Assembly (NCBI RefSeq): GCF_016755875.1
Contig: NZ_BNED01000005.1
Location: 5,036,001-5,100,000 of the forward strand
Direction of reading: 5' to 3'
From: Streptomyces spororaveus
GTDB taxonomy: Bacteria; Actinomycetota; Actinomycetes; Streptomycetales; Streptomycetaceae
DNA: 64,000 nt
Shown here: piece by piece, positions 41,410 to 49,311 of the stretch
Position numbering within the stretch: position 1 is the first letter of the stretch
Layout: each line of letters starts with the position of its first letter
The notes under the pieces: generated by a model
What the model was told of the DNA's origin: nothing
The model's input: only the letters and a program-made list of their open reading frames with translations
The model's database searches: none
Program-made: the position numbers and the translations under genes

Positions 41410-43478
41410 CGGACACCACGCCTTGGCGGCCCGCCTCCGGCCCCCCGGCCGGGGCGGGCCACGCCCGTGTCCCGGGCGCCCCGGCCCCCGGCTTCGCCGG
41501 CCACCCGCACGCCCCCGGGCCGGGAGGCCCCACGGCCCCCGGTGGCTCCGGTGCGTCGGGCCCGGCGGATCCCGGGTTCGTCGCCAGCGGGATCCCGGGT
41601 GCCGAACCGGAGGCGCGCAGGGCCGTGTTCGGCTCCGCCGGGTATCCGGGAGGCGCCTCGGGCCGGCACAGCGTACGGGTGGCGGCGCGGACCGCGAACG
41701 GCTCCGCCGACCCCGAGGCCCGGTCGGGCGGTCCTGCCGCCGCCCCGGGCGGACGGAACCGGCTGCGCCAGGCCCGCCGCGCGAACGGCTCCGGCGTCGG
41801 GTCCGAAGGCCGGCCGGGCGGCCCCGCCACCGGCCCCGCCGGGAGCGCCCCCGGCGGCGGTCAGTCCGGCGGGAGCCAGCCGCTCGGCAGGTTCCTGGCC
41901 AAGGCCGCCGCCGTCACCGCCGGACTGACCGCCGCCGGGGCCCTGCTCGGGCTGGTGCGCGACCAGACCATCGCGCACCTCTTCGGCGCCGGGCACGACA
42001 GCGACGCCTTCCTCATCGCCTGGACCGTGCCCGAGATGGCCTCGACGCTGCTGATCGAGGACGCCATGGCGCTGCTGATGGTGCCCGCCTTCAGCCAGGC
42101 CCTGGCCCGGCGGGCCGCCGCCCGGGCCGGGCTCACGCGCAGCGAGGCCCGCGCCCAGGACCCCGTACGGCTGCTGGTGGGGGCGACGCTGCCGCGCCTC
42201 GCCGTGTTCCTGGCCGCCGTCGCCTCCCTGCTCGTCGTGGCCGCCCCGGCGGTCGTCTCCGTGCTCGCCCCCGGCCTGCCCGACCCCGCACTGGCCGTCG
42301 AGTGCACCCGGTTCACCGCGCTGACCGTGCTCTCCTTCGGCATCGCCGGATACTTCAGCGCCGCGCTGCGGGCGCACCGGTCCTTCCTGCCGCCCGCCGC
42401 GATCTACGTCTCCTACAACGTCGGGATCATCGGCACGATGGTGGCCCTGCACGCCCTCTGGGGCGTCCGGGCCGCCGCCGCGGGCGTCGCGGTCGGCGGA
42501 CTGTTCATGGCGCTCGTCCAACTGCCCGCCTTCGTGCGGAACGTGGGCTTCGGCCAGCCCCGTGCGAAGAAGACCGCCCCGCGCAGCCAGCGCGACCGGG
42601 ACCGCCCCACCCTCATCGCCTTCGGGGTCATCGCCCCCGTGATCTTCTTCGCGGTCTTCCGGCAGTCGCAGGTGCTCGTCGAGAGGTTCCTCGCCGCCTC
42701 GCTCCCGCCCGGCGCGATCTCGCACCTCAACTACGCGCAGAAGGTCGCGCAGATGCCGATGGTGCTCTCGCTGATGATCTGCACCGTCACCTTCCCCGTC
42801 GTCGCCCAGGCCATGGCCGCGGGCGAGCGCGAGAAGGCCCGCCGACGGGTGGAGCAGGACCTCACGCTGGCCGCGCTCGCCGTCCTGGCCGGCACCGCGC
42901 TCGTCATCGGCTACGCGCCCCAGATCATCCAGGTCCTCTTCGAACGCGGTGCCTTCACCCACCAGGACACCCTCGCCACCGCCTCCGTCATGCGGGTCTA
43001 CGCATGCGGACTGCTCGGCCACTGCCTCGTCGGCGCACTGTCCCGGCCCTTCTTCTCGACCGCCCGGCCCACCTGGTTCCCGGCGCTCGCGATGGGTGCC
43101 GGACTGCTCGTCAACATCGTGGCCGGAGCGTTCGCCGTCGGCTGGTGGGGCACCTACGGCATCGCCGCCGCCAACGCCGCCGGCATCTCCACCACCGCCG
43201 CCCTGCTGCTCACCGGCCTCGGCTCCCGGATCATCGCCGTCCAGGTCCGCCGGGTCGCCGTCAGCATCGGGAAGCTCGCCGTCGCCGCCGTCGCCGCGGG
43301 CGCCGCCGGCTGGATCGCCGGACCGATGATCCCCGACCCGATGCTCAGCGCCGCCCTCGGCTGCCTGCTGGTCCCGGCCATGTTCGGAGCCACCGGCACG
43401 GCCATACGCGCCCTCGAAGTCACCGCCCTGCCCGGTCAGATCTCCCAGCTCACGCAGAGGTTCCGCAATGTCCGCTGA
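41406..43478 (+). CDS. MurJ/MviN-family lipid-linked-glycan flippase with long disordered N-tail
   Basis: A 690-residue MOP-superfamily transporter. Residues 1-160 are Gly/Pro/Ala-rich and disordered; the membrane part starts at LGRFLAKAAAVTAG, with about 14 helices. Features of MurJ: VRDQTIAHLFGAGHDSDAFLIAWTVPE (conserved Arg and Asp in helices 1-2), ALTVLSFGIAGYFSAALRAH and LFERGAFTHQDT. Within a capsule-type operon it probably replaces Wzx and flips undecaprenyl-linked glycan. A housekeeping MurJ would normally lie near the chromosome core with trxB. GTG 41406 overlaps the polymerase stop, and its last 11 bases overlap the deacetylase gene. Confidence 0.9.
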   Translation: MTDTTPWRPASGPPAGAGHARVPGAPAPGFAGHPHAPGPGGPTAPGGSGASGPADPGFVASGIPGAEPEARRAVFGSAGYPGGASGRHSVRVAARTANGSADPEARSGGPAAAPGGRNRLRQARRANGSGVGSEGRPGGPATGPAGSAPGGGQSGGSQPLGRFLAKAAAVTAGLTAAGALLGLVRDQTIAHLFGAGHDSDAFLIAWTVPEMASTLLIEDAMALLMVPAFSQALARRAAARAGLTRSEARAQDPVRLLVGATLPRLAVFLAAVASLLVVAAPAVVSVLAPGLPDPALAVECTRFTALTVLSFGIAGYFSAALRAHRSFLPPAAIYVSYNVGIIGTMVALHALWGVRAAAAGVAVGGLFMALVQLPAFVRNVGFGQPRAKKTAPRSQRDRDRPTLIAFGVIAPVIFFAVFRQSQVLVERFLAASLPPGAISHLNYAQKVAQMPMVLSLMICTVTFPVVAQAMAAGEREKARRRVEQDLTLAALAVLAGTALVIGYAPQIIQVLFERGAFTHQDTLATASVMRVYACGLLGHCLVGALSRPFFSTARPTWFPALAMGAGLLVNIVAGAFAVGWWGTYGIAAANAAGISTTAALLLTGLGSRIIAVQVRRVAVSIGKLAVAAVAAGAAGWIAGPMIPDPMLSAALGCLLVPAMFGATGTAIRALEVTALPGQISQLTQRFRNVR

Positions 43479-44244
43479 CACCGACACGGCCCCCGCCGCC
43501 GTGGTGGTACCCACCCGCCGGACCGCTTCGCCGTGGGTCCTCATGTACCACTCGGTCGCCGAGTTCACCGACCCCGCGGAGGACCCGTACGGAATCACCG
43601 TCACCCCGCTCGCCCTGGAGGCCCAGCTGCTGTGGCTGCGCTCGCGCGGCCTGCGCGGGGTGTCCGTCGGTGAACTGCTGCGGGCCCGCGCGGCCGGGCG
43701 CGGGGCCGGACTGGTCGGGCTGACCTTCGACGACGGCTACACCGACTTCCTGACCCACGCGCTGCCGCTGCTGAGCCGCTACGACTTCACCTCCACGCTC
43801 TTCGTGCTCCCCGGGCGGCTCGGCGTGGACAACGTGTGGGACCCGCTGGGCCCGCGCAAGTCCCTGCTCACCGCCGAGGGCATCCGCGAAGCCGCCGACG
43901 CCGGACAGGAGATCGGCTCGCACGGACTGCTCCACCAGGACCTCACCGCGACCGCCGACGAGGTGCTCCAGCAGGAACTGCGGGGCAGCCGCGACCTGCT
44001 GCGCGAGCTGACGGGCACCATGCCCCAGGGGTTCTGCTACCCGTACGGGCACCTCGACGCCCGGGTCGTCGACGCCACCCGCGACGCCGGCTACGGCTAT
44101 GCCTGCGCCATCGACCCCGGACGGCTCGCCGGCCCGCACGCGCTGCCGCGCACGCACGTCAGCCAGGCCGACGGCGGCGCCCGGCTGCGGCTCAAGCAGC
44201 TCCGCCACCAGGTGCGCGAGCTGCGGCGCGGGGTGCAGCGGTGA
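43468..44244 (+). CDS. polysaccharide deacetylase (CE4)
   Basis: A 258-residue deacetylase domain protein. VLMYHSVAEF, then GLTFDDGYTDF (metal and catalytic Asp) and SHGLLHQDL with the H-x3-H zinc motif, CYPYGHLDARVV and GYGYACAID. No signal peptide is seen, so it may act on lipid-linked oligosaccharide inside or at the membrane. It overlaps the flippase gene by 11 bases and the next glycosyltransferase by GTGA. It would de-N-acetylate amino sugars of the repeat unit. Confidence 0.9.
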   Translation: MSADTDTAPAAVVVPTRRTASPWVLMYHSVAEFTDPAEDPYGITVTPLALEAQLLWLRSRGLRGVSVGELLRARAAGRGAGLVGLTFDDGYTDFLTHALPLLSRYDFTSTLFVLPGRLGVDNVWDPLGPRKSLLTAEGIREAADAGQEIGSHGLLHQDLTATADEVLQQELRGSRDLLRELTGTMPQGFCYPYGHLDARVVDATRDAGYGYACAIDPGRLAGPHALPRTHVSQADGGARLRLKQLRHQVRELRRGVQR

Positions 44245-45509
44245 AGGCGCTCCAGCCGGTCAAGGCACTGCACATCATCACCGGGCTCGGCGTCGGCGGC
44301 GCCGAACAGCAACTGCGGCTGCTGCTGCGCCACATGCCGATGCAGTGCGACGTACTGACGCTGACCAACCCCGGGCCCGTCGCCGAGGGGCTGCGCGCCG
44401 ACGGGGTCCGCGTCGTCCACCTGGGCATGCGGGGCAACCGGGACCTGGGGGCGCTGCCCCGGCTGGTGAAGTTCATCCGCCGGGGCGGCTACGACCTCGT
44501 GCACACGCACCTGTACCGGGCCTGCGTCTACGGGCGCCTCGCCGCCCGGCTCGCGGGCGCCCGGGCCACCGTGGCCACCGAACACTCGCTCGGCGAGGGG
44601 GAGATCGAGGGCAGGCCGCTGTCGGGCGGGGTGCGCAGGCTCTACCTGGCCAGTGAACGCCTGGGCGCCGCCACGGTGGCCGTCTCCGACACCGTGGCCG
44701 CCCGGCTGGAGGGGTGGGGGGTGCCGGCCGCGCGGGTGCACGTCGTACCGAACGGGATCGAGGCCGTCCGCTTCCGCTTCGACGAGGGCGTCCGGCGGGC
44801 CACCCGGGCCCGCACCGGGCTGCCCGAGCGGGCCTTCGTGGTCGGCGGGGTCGGCCGGCTGGTCCCCGGCAAGCGGTTCGACGTCCTGGTGCGGGCCGTG
44901 GCCGCGCTGCCGGGCGCGCACCTGCTGCTGGCCGGGGACGGGCCGGAGCGGGCGGGGCTGCGCCGGCTGGCCGCCGAGCTCGGTGCGCAGAGCCGGATCC
45001 ACCTGCTGGGGGAGCGGGACCCGCTGGGCGACAGCGCGGACGGCCGCACCCCGGGCATCCCGGCGCTGCTGGCCGCCATGGACGTCTTCGTCTCCCCGTC
45101 GCGCGAGGAGGCCTTCGGGCTCGCCGTCGTGGAGGCCCTGGCGGCCGGACTCCCCGTCCTGCACGTCACCTGCCCGGCCATCGACGACCTGCCCGCCGCG
45201 CAGGCCCCCGGGGCCCGCCGCATCGGCACCGGCACGGAGGAGCTGGTCGCGGCGCTCCGGGGCCACATGGAGGCCGGCGCGCGCCGGCTGCCCCCGCCGC
45301 CGGTGGTCCGCCGCTACGACATCGCCCGCAGCGCGCGGCAGCTGCTGGACGTGTACGACCTCGCCCTCGCGGCCGCGCCGGGGGCCACCGGGGCGGCCCG
45401 GGGCCGCCCCGGCGCCGACCCGGTACCGGGCGCGGGCGGCGCAGCCGTCGTCGGTGCCCCGCGCGAGCCGGCCGGGCCCGGACCGGCGGAGCCGACCGGC
45501 ACCGGCTGA
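44241..45509 (+). CDS. glycosyltransferase, GT4 family
   Basis: A 422-residue GT-B enzyme. N-terminal LHIITGLGVGGAEQQLRLL (the GGAE loop), DLVHTHLYRACVYGRLAARL, VVPNGIEAVRF, donor domain VGRLVPGKRFDVLV, and the E-x7-E motif as SREEAFGLAVVEALAAG. The C-terminal 60 residues are Ala/Gly/Pro-rich and disordered. GTG 44241 overlaps the deacetylase stop. It is the second transferase of the operon, extending the glycan unit. Confidence 0.92.
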   Translation: MKALQPVKALHIITGLGVGGAEQQLRLLLRHMPMQCDVLTLTNPGPVAEGLRADGVRVVHLGMRGNRDLGALPRLVKFIRRGGYDLVHTHLYRACVYGRLAARLAGARATVATEHSLGEGEIEGRPLSGGVRRLYLASERLGAATVAVSDTVAARLEGWGVPAARVHVVPNGIEAVRFRFDEGVRRATRARTGLPERAFVVGGVGRLVPGKRFDVLVRAVAALPGAHLLLAGDGPERAGLRRLAAELGAQSRIHLLGERDPLGDSADGRTPGIPALLAAMDVFVSPSREEAFGLAVVEALAAGLPVLHVTCPAIDDLPAAQAPGARRIGTGTEELVAALRGHMEAGARRLPPPPVVRRYDIARSARQLLDVYDLALAAAPGATGAARGRPGADPVPGAGGAAVVGAPREPAGPGPAEPTGTG

Positions 45510-45526
45510 TCCCTCCCTGCCCGAAG

Positions 45527-45543
45527 GGGTCCCGACGGGACCC
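45527..45543 (+). other. short hairpin between operon genes
   Basis: GGGTCCC-GAC-GGGACCC is a perfect 7-bp stem in the 72-base gap between the glycosyltransferase and Wzz-like genes, without a T-run. It may slow RNA decay or polymerase inside the operon; no stronger claim is possible. Confidence 0.45.
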
Positions 45544-45581
45544 GAACGAACTCCCCCTCCACCCAGGAAGCGAGCACGTCC

Positions 45582-46382
45582 ATGGCCGACACGTCCGAGA
45601 AGAACGCCGAGAAGAAGACCGAGAGCAGGTCCGAGAGCAGGTCCGAGCGGAAGGCGGAGCACCGCTCCGAGCGGAGGCCGCGCCGCCGGAGGCTGTCGGC
45701 GCCCCTGTGGTGGCCGCTGCCCGCCTGCGCCCTGCTGGGGCTGGCCGCGGGCGGGGCGTACGGGGTGCTCAAGGCCCCCGAGTACGCCGCCACCAGCTAT
45801 GTCGTCGCCGTACCCGACGACACCACGGAGCCGGCCACCGCACTCGGCTTCGCGCAGGCCTACGCCCGTATCGCGACCAGCAGTTCCACCCTCGCCTACG
45901 CCCAGCCGCGGGCCGGCATCAGCGCCGCGAAGCTGCGGACCCAGGTACGGGCCGAGACCTCCCCCGAGTCCCCGATGATCGCCGTCACGGGTACCTCGAA
46001 GAGCCCGGCCGAGGCCGCCGACATCGCGAACGCCGTCGCCGACGCCCTGTCCCTGAGCAGCAACCAGGCCGCCAAGAACACCGGTGTCCAGCTGCTCCTC
46101 TTCAACCAGGCGGTCGCCCCCTCCGCGCCCGCCTCCCCGTCCGCCGCCATCAGCGGCGCCGTCGGGATGTGCGCCGGCGGACTGCTGGGCGGCCTGTGGA
46201 TGCTGGCACGGCCGGGCCGCGCGCGGCGTTCCGAGGACGCCGCGACCGGCGTCGCCGCCGGGTCCCGGGCCGGGTCCGGGTCCTCGGTGGAGGCCGCCGT
46301 CGAGACCCCGGTCGAGGAGTACGCCTCGCTGCCCGCGCAGGGCGAGCCGTCCTCGGCCAAGGAGAAGGAGTCCGTTCGATGA
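45582..46382 (+). CDS. Wzz-like chain-length determinant / polysaccharide co-polymerase
   Basis: A 266-residue membrane protein. The first 38 residues are a Glu/Lys/Arg/Ser low-complexity tail (SRSESRSERKAEHRSERR in part), then TM1 (WWPLPACALLGLAAGGAYG), a Wzz-type extracellular domain with YAATSYVVAVP and SPMIAVTGTSKSPAEAADIANAVADAL, TM2 (ISGAVGMCAGGLLGGLWML, about 185-205) and a 60-residue cytoplasmic tail without a tyrosine-kinase domain. It would set glycan length. AGGA lies upstream of ATG 45582. Its stop overlaps the next start (ATGA at 46379). Confidence 0.88.
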   Translation: MADTSEKNAEKKTESRSESRSERKAEHRSERRPRRRRLSAPLWWPLPACALLGLAAGGAYGVLKAPEYAATSYVVAVPDDTTEPATALGFAQAYARIATSSSTLAYAQPRAGISAAKLRTQVRAETSPESPMIAVTGTSKSPAEAADIANAVADALSLSSNQAAKNTGVQLLLFNQAVAPSAPASPSAAISGAVGMCAGGLLGGLWMLARPGRARRSEDAATGVAAGSRAGSGSSVEAAVETPVEEYASLPAQGEPSSAKEKESVR

Positions 46383-47521
46383 GTTCGGGCTCCGCCGGGG
46401 CCCTGTCGGTGACGCTGTGCCGCGACCCCCGGCAGTTCGCCGCGCTGGAGGAGTCGTGGAACAGGCTCTTCCGCGGCTGCCCCACCGCCACCCCCTTCCA
46501 GAGCCACGCCTGGCTGCACTCCTGGTGGCTGTCGTACGGCAAGGACGGCCGGCTCCGGATCGTCCTCGTCCGCCGCGGCGAGGAGCTGGTCGGCGCGGCC
46601 GCGCTGATGCTCGTACACCGGCCGATGCCGCTGCTGGTGCCGCTCGGCGGCCCCATCACCGACTACTTCGACGTGCTCGTGGACGCGGAGTACGCCGACC
46701 AGGTCGTCCCGGCGCTGGCCCGCGGGCTGCACCGGGCCGCCCGCGGCGCCGTCGTGGACCTGCGGGAGGTACGTCCCGGAGCAGCCGCCGAGGAGCTGTA
46801 CCGGCAGTGGCCCGGGGTCTCCAGCGTGCTCGCCGACTCCACCTGCATGGAACTGCCCACGCTGCCGTTCGACGAACTGGTCAAGCGGATGCCGGCCTCC
46901 GGCGGCCAGCGGGTGCGGGCCAAACTGCGCAAGACCGACGCGGCCGGGATCGAGGAGCACGAGGTCACCGAGCAGGAAGTGCCGCGCGCCGTAAGGACCC
47001 TGCTGCGGCTGCACGAGAAGCAGTGGCGGGGCCGCGGGGTGACCCCCGAGCACCTGCGGCCCCGCTTCGCCGAGCACCTGACCCGGGCCACCCGGCGGAT
47101 GGTGCGGGCCGGGGAGAGCCGGCTGACGGAGTTCCGGCTGGAGGGCAAGGTGGTGGCGGCCAACGTCACTCTGCTGTCCGCCGGACTCAGCGGCGGCTAC
47201 CTGTACGGGGCCGACCCGGATCTGCGGACGCGCAAGGTCGACATCGCGACGCTGCTGCTGCGCTACGAGGCCGGGCGGGCGCTCGCCGACGGCCGGCCGG
47301 TGGTCAGCTTCCTGCGCGGCAACGAGCCGTACAAGAACCACTGGCGGCCCGAGACGGTCGTCAACCAGCGGTTCCTGCTGGCCACGGCGGCGCTCGCGCC
47401 CCTGCTGCGCGTACACGAGTCGCAGGTGACGGGGCGCGAGCGGGCGGTGGACGCGCTGCGGGAGGCGCTGCCGGCCGCCAGGGACTGGCGGGCGCGGCTC
47501 AACGAACTGCGGGTGCGATGA
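46379..47521 (+). CDS. FemAB/BioF2-like GNAT-fold transferase
   Basis: A 380-residue protein with two GNAT-like halves, the layout of CelD/BcsL-type acetyltransferases and FemAB aminoacyl transferases. Visible: SLxxxWNRLFRGCPTATPFQSHAWLHSWW (start of the family), LLVPLGGPITDYFDVL, RVRAKLRKTDAAGI and the second-half RLTEFRLEGKVVAANVTLLSAG followed by YLYGADPD and LRYEAGRALADGRPVVSFLRGNEPYK. Members modify polysaccharides or peptidoglycan precursors. As the last gene of the operon it may add an acyl or aminoacyl group to the glycan. Confidence 0.85.
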   Translation: MSSGSAGALSVTLCRDPRQFAALEESWNRLFRGCPTATPFQSHAWLHSWWLSYGKDGRLRIVLVRRGEELVGAAALMLVHRPMPLLVPLGGPITDYFDVLVDAEYADQVVPALARGLHRAARGAVVDLREVRPGAAAEELYRQWPGVSSVLADSTCMELPTLPFDELVKRMPASGGQRVRAKLRKTDAAGIEEHEVTEQEVPRAVRTLLRLHEKQWRGRGVTPEHLRPRFAEHLTRATRRMVRAGESRLTEFRLEGKVVAANVTLLSAGLSGGYLYGADPDLRTRKVDIATLLLRYEAGRALADGRPVVSFLRGNEPYKNHWRPETVVNQRFLLATAALAPLLRVHESQVTGRERAVDALREALPAARDWRARLNELRVR

Positions 47522-47526
47522 CCCGT

Positions 47527-49179
47527 CTAGAAGGGCCAGAATCCGGATTCCTTGCCGAAGTCCAGCTTGATGCAGATCGACTGGTTGCCGACCAGCTTGG
47601 AGAGCCACTCGCCGAAGTTGAGCGGCACGCACCAGTGCTTGCTGTTGACCGGCGGCGGCGGCGGCGGCGTGGGCTGGGGCAGGGGCTTCGGCGGCGTGGG
47701 GACGGGCTTCGGCGTGAGCGGGCTCGGGGTGACCGGCGAGGGCGCCGGGACCTGCGGCGTCGGGACCGCCGGCGAGGGCTTCGGAGTGGGCTTCGGCGTG
47801 GGCGTGGGCGTCGGGGTGGGTACGGGGTCGGTGTCGGGGTCGGGGTCGGTGACCTCGGGTGTCGGGAGGACCGGGCTCGGGGCGACCGGGCTCGGGGTCA
47901 CCGGGGTGACCGGCGTGGGGACGAGCGGGCTCGGGGTGACCGGCAGCGGGATCTGCGGGGTCGGCACCACCGGCGTGGGCGTCGGGACCACGGGAGTCGG
48001 TGCCACGGGCGTGGGGACCTGCGGCGTGGGCACCTGGGGCGTCGGGACCACGGGCGTCGGGACCACGGGCGTGGGCGTCGGGATCTGCGGGGTCGGGACC
48101 TGCGGGGTCGGCACGACCGGCGTGGGCACCACGGGGGTCGGGACCACCGGGGTCGGCACCACGGGCGTGGGCACCACCGGGGTCGGGACCACCGGGCCGG
48201 GCCGCTCGGGCGTCAGCGCGTCGCGGAAGGCCTTCGAGGACTCCGGGTTCTGCTTGCACTGCCACACACCGTGCGGGCAGTAGTCGGTGATGGTGTGGTA
48301 GAGCGGCTTGTGCTGCGCGATCCACTTCAGCATGCGCCGCACGTACTCCGGATTGTCCCCGCGCCGGAACAGCCCCCACTCCGGGTAGGAGATCGGCTTG
48401 CCGTGTGCCTTCGCGAAGTCGACCTGCTGCTGGAGCCCGTACGGCTGGGTGATCTGGTCGTCGAAGGTCCGGCCGGGACCCTGGTCGTACGAGTCCATTC
48501 CGATGACGTCGACCACGTCGTCACCGGGGTAGCACTTCGTCCAGCCGATCGCGTCCGCACCCCGGTTCGGGGCGAAGTCGAACCTGAACTCCTGCCCGGG
48601 TACGGCGCGCATCGTGTTGACGATGCGCTTCCAGTACACCTTCCAGTTCTCCGGGTCCGGTGCACACCGGTGGGTGTAGGTGACGCCGTTCATCTCCCAG
48701 CCGAGCACGATCACCGTGTCCGGGACGCCCAGCTCCACCAGCCGCTCTGCGAGCCTGCGGAAGTGCTCGTCGTACCGGCCCTGCGCGCCCGCCCGGATCA
48801 GCCGGGCCACCTGGTAGTCGGGCACCCGGTCCTCGTTCCGCTCCTGCATGGGCACGTTGAGGACGAACATCCGGTCGTCCCCGGCCAGCCGCCAGTCGGC
48901 CCAGTCCTCCAGGAACGAGACCCTGCCCTCGATGCCGGCCCACCGGTCGCCGGGCAGATAGGTGTGCCCGACCCGGATGTCCTTGCCGCCCAGCCAGCTC
49001 GACAGGTGCGGGATCCCGGCCACGCCGGGCGGCCCGTAGTCGAGATAGGCGCCCATGGCGATGTCGGAGCCCTCGGGCCGGTCCTTCCCGGGCGTCGCGA
49101 GGGCGGCCCCGGTGGCCAGAAGTCCGGCCGTGACCGTACCGATGCAGGTGCTCGCCAGTCGGCGGCGTGGTCTGGGCAT
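47527..49179 (-). CDS. secreted GH26-like glycoside hydrolase with Pro-Thr-Val repeat region
   Basis: A 550-residue exported glycosidase. Signal peptide (TCIGTVTAGLLATGAALA), a TIM-barrel catalytic domain to about residue 330 with likely acid/base E162 (LGWEMNG) and nucleophile E267 (SYPEWGL), as in GH26 beta-mannanases or related endoglucanases. Residues about 335-510 are VPTP repeats, and the C-terminus (HWCVPLNFGEWL ... CIKLDFGKE) is a small two-cysteine tail. GGGAG lies 5 bases before ATG 49179. It is convergent with the glycan operon and could trim or release the polymer the operon makes. Confidence 0.85.
   Translation of the reverse strand: MPRPRRRLASTCIGTVTAGLLATGAALATPGKDRPEGSDIAMGAYLDYGPPGVAGIPHLSSWLGGKDIRVGHTYLPGDRWAGIEGRVSFLEDWADWRLAGDDRMFVLNVPMQERNEDRVPDYQVARLIRAGAQGRYDEHFRRLAERLVELGVPDTVIVLGWEMNGVTYTHRCAPDPENWKVYWKRIVNTMRAVPGQEFRFDFAPNRGADAIGWTKCYPGDDVVDVIGMDSYDQGPGRTFDDQITQPYGLQQQVDFAKAHGKPISYPEWGLFRRGDNPEYVRRMLKWIAQHKPLYHTITDYCPHGVWQCKQNPESSKAFRDALTPERPGPVVPTPVVPTPVVPTPVVPTPVVPTPVVPTPQVPTPQIPTPTPVVPTPVVPTPQVPTPQVPTPVAPTPVVPTPTPVVPTPQIPLPVTPSPLVPTPVTPVTPSPVAPSPVLPTPEVTDPDPDTDPVPTPTPTPTPKPTPKPSPAVPTPQVPAPSPVTPSPLTPKPVPTPPKPLPQPTPPPPPPVNSKHWCVPLNFGEWLSKLVGNQSICIKLDFGKESGFWPF
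47953..48200. repeat. tandem 15-18 bp repeats coding for VPTP units
   Basis: Near-identical units such as ACCACGGGCGTCGGG recur on the plus strand, coding on the minus strand for VVPTP, QVPTP and IPTP units. The array explains the linker of the glycoside hydrolase and is a slippage-prone site. Confidence 0.85.
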
Positions 49180-49242
49180 GGCGTCTCCCGAGCTTTCCTG
49201 AATCGGTGTGCTTACCAAAGACGTTAGGCATCAGATCTGACG

Positions 49243-49276
49243 AATGGCCTGTCCGGTGACTGCCGCGTAGGCCATT
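49243..49276. promoter_or_regulatory. inverted repeat in divergent promoter region
   Basis: AATGGCCT and AGGCCATT are exact reverse complements separated by 18 bases, in the 132-base space between the glycoside hydrolase and the ATP-grasp gene. Confidence 0.5.
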
Positions 49277-49311
49277 AGCAGGTGCGCACCACCCCCGCTT
49301 GGTCCGACTAG

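Noticed and set aside
47953..48200. CRISPR-like repeat array
   Set aside because: The 15-18 bp units have no unique spacers and code in frame for VPTP repeats of the glycosidase linker.
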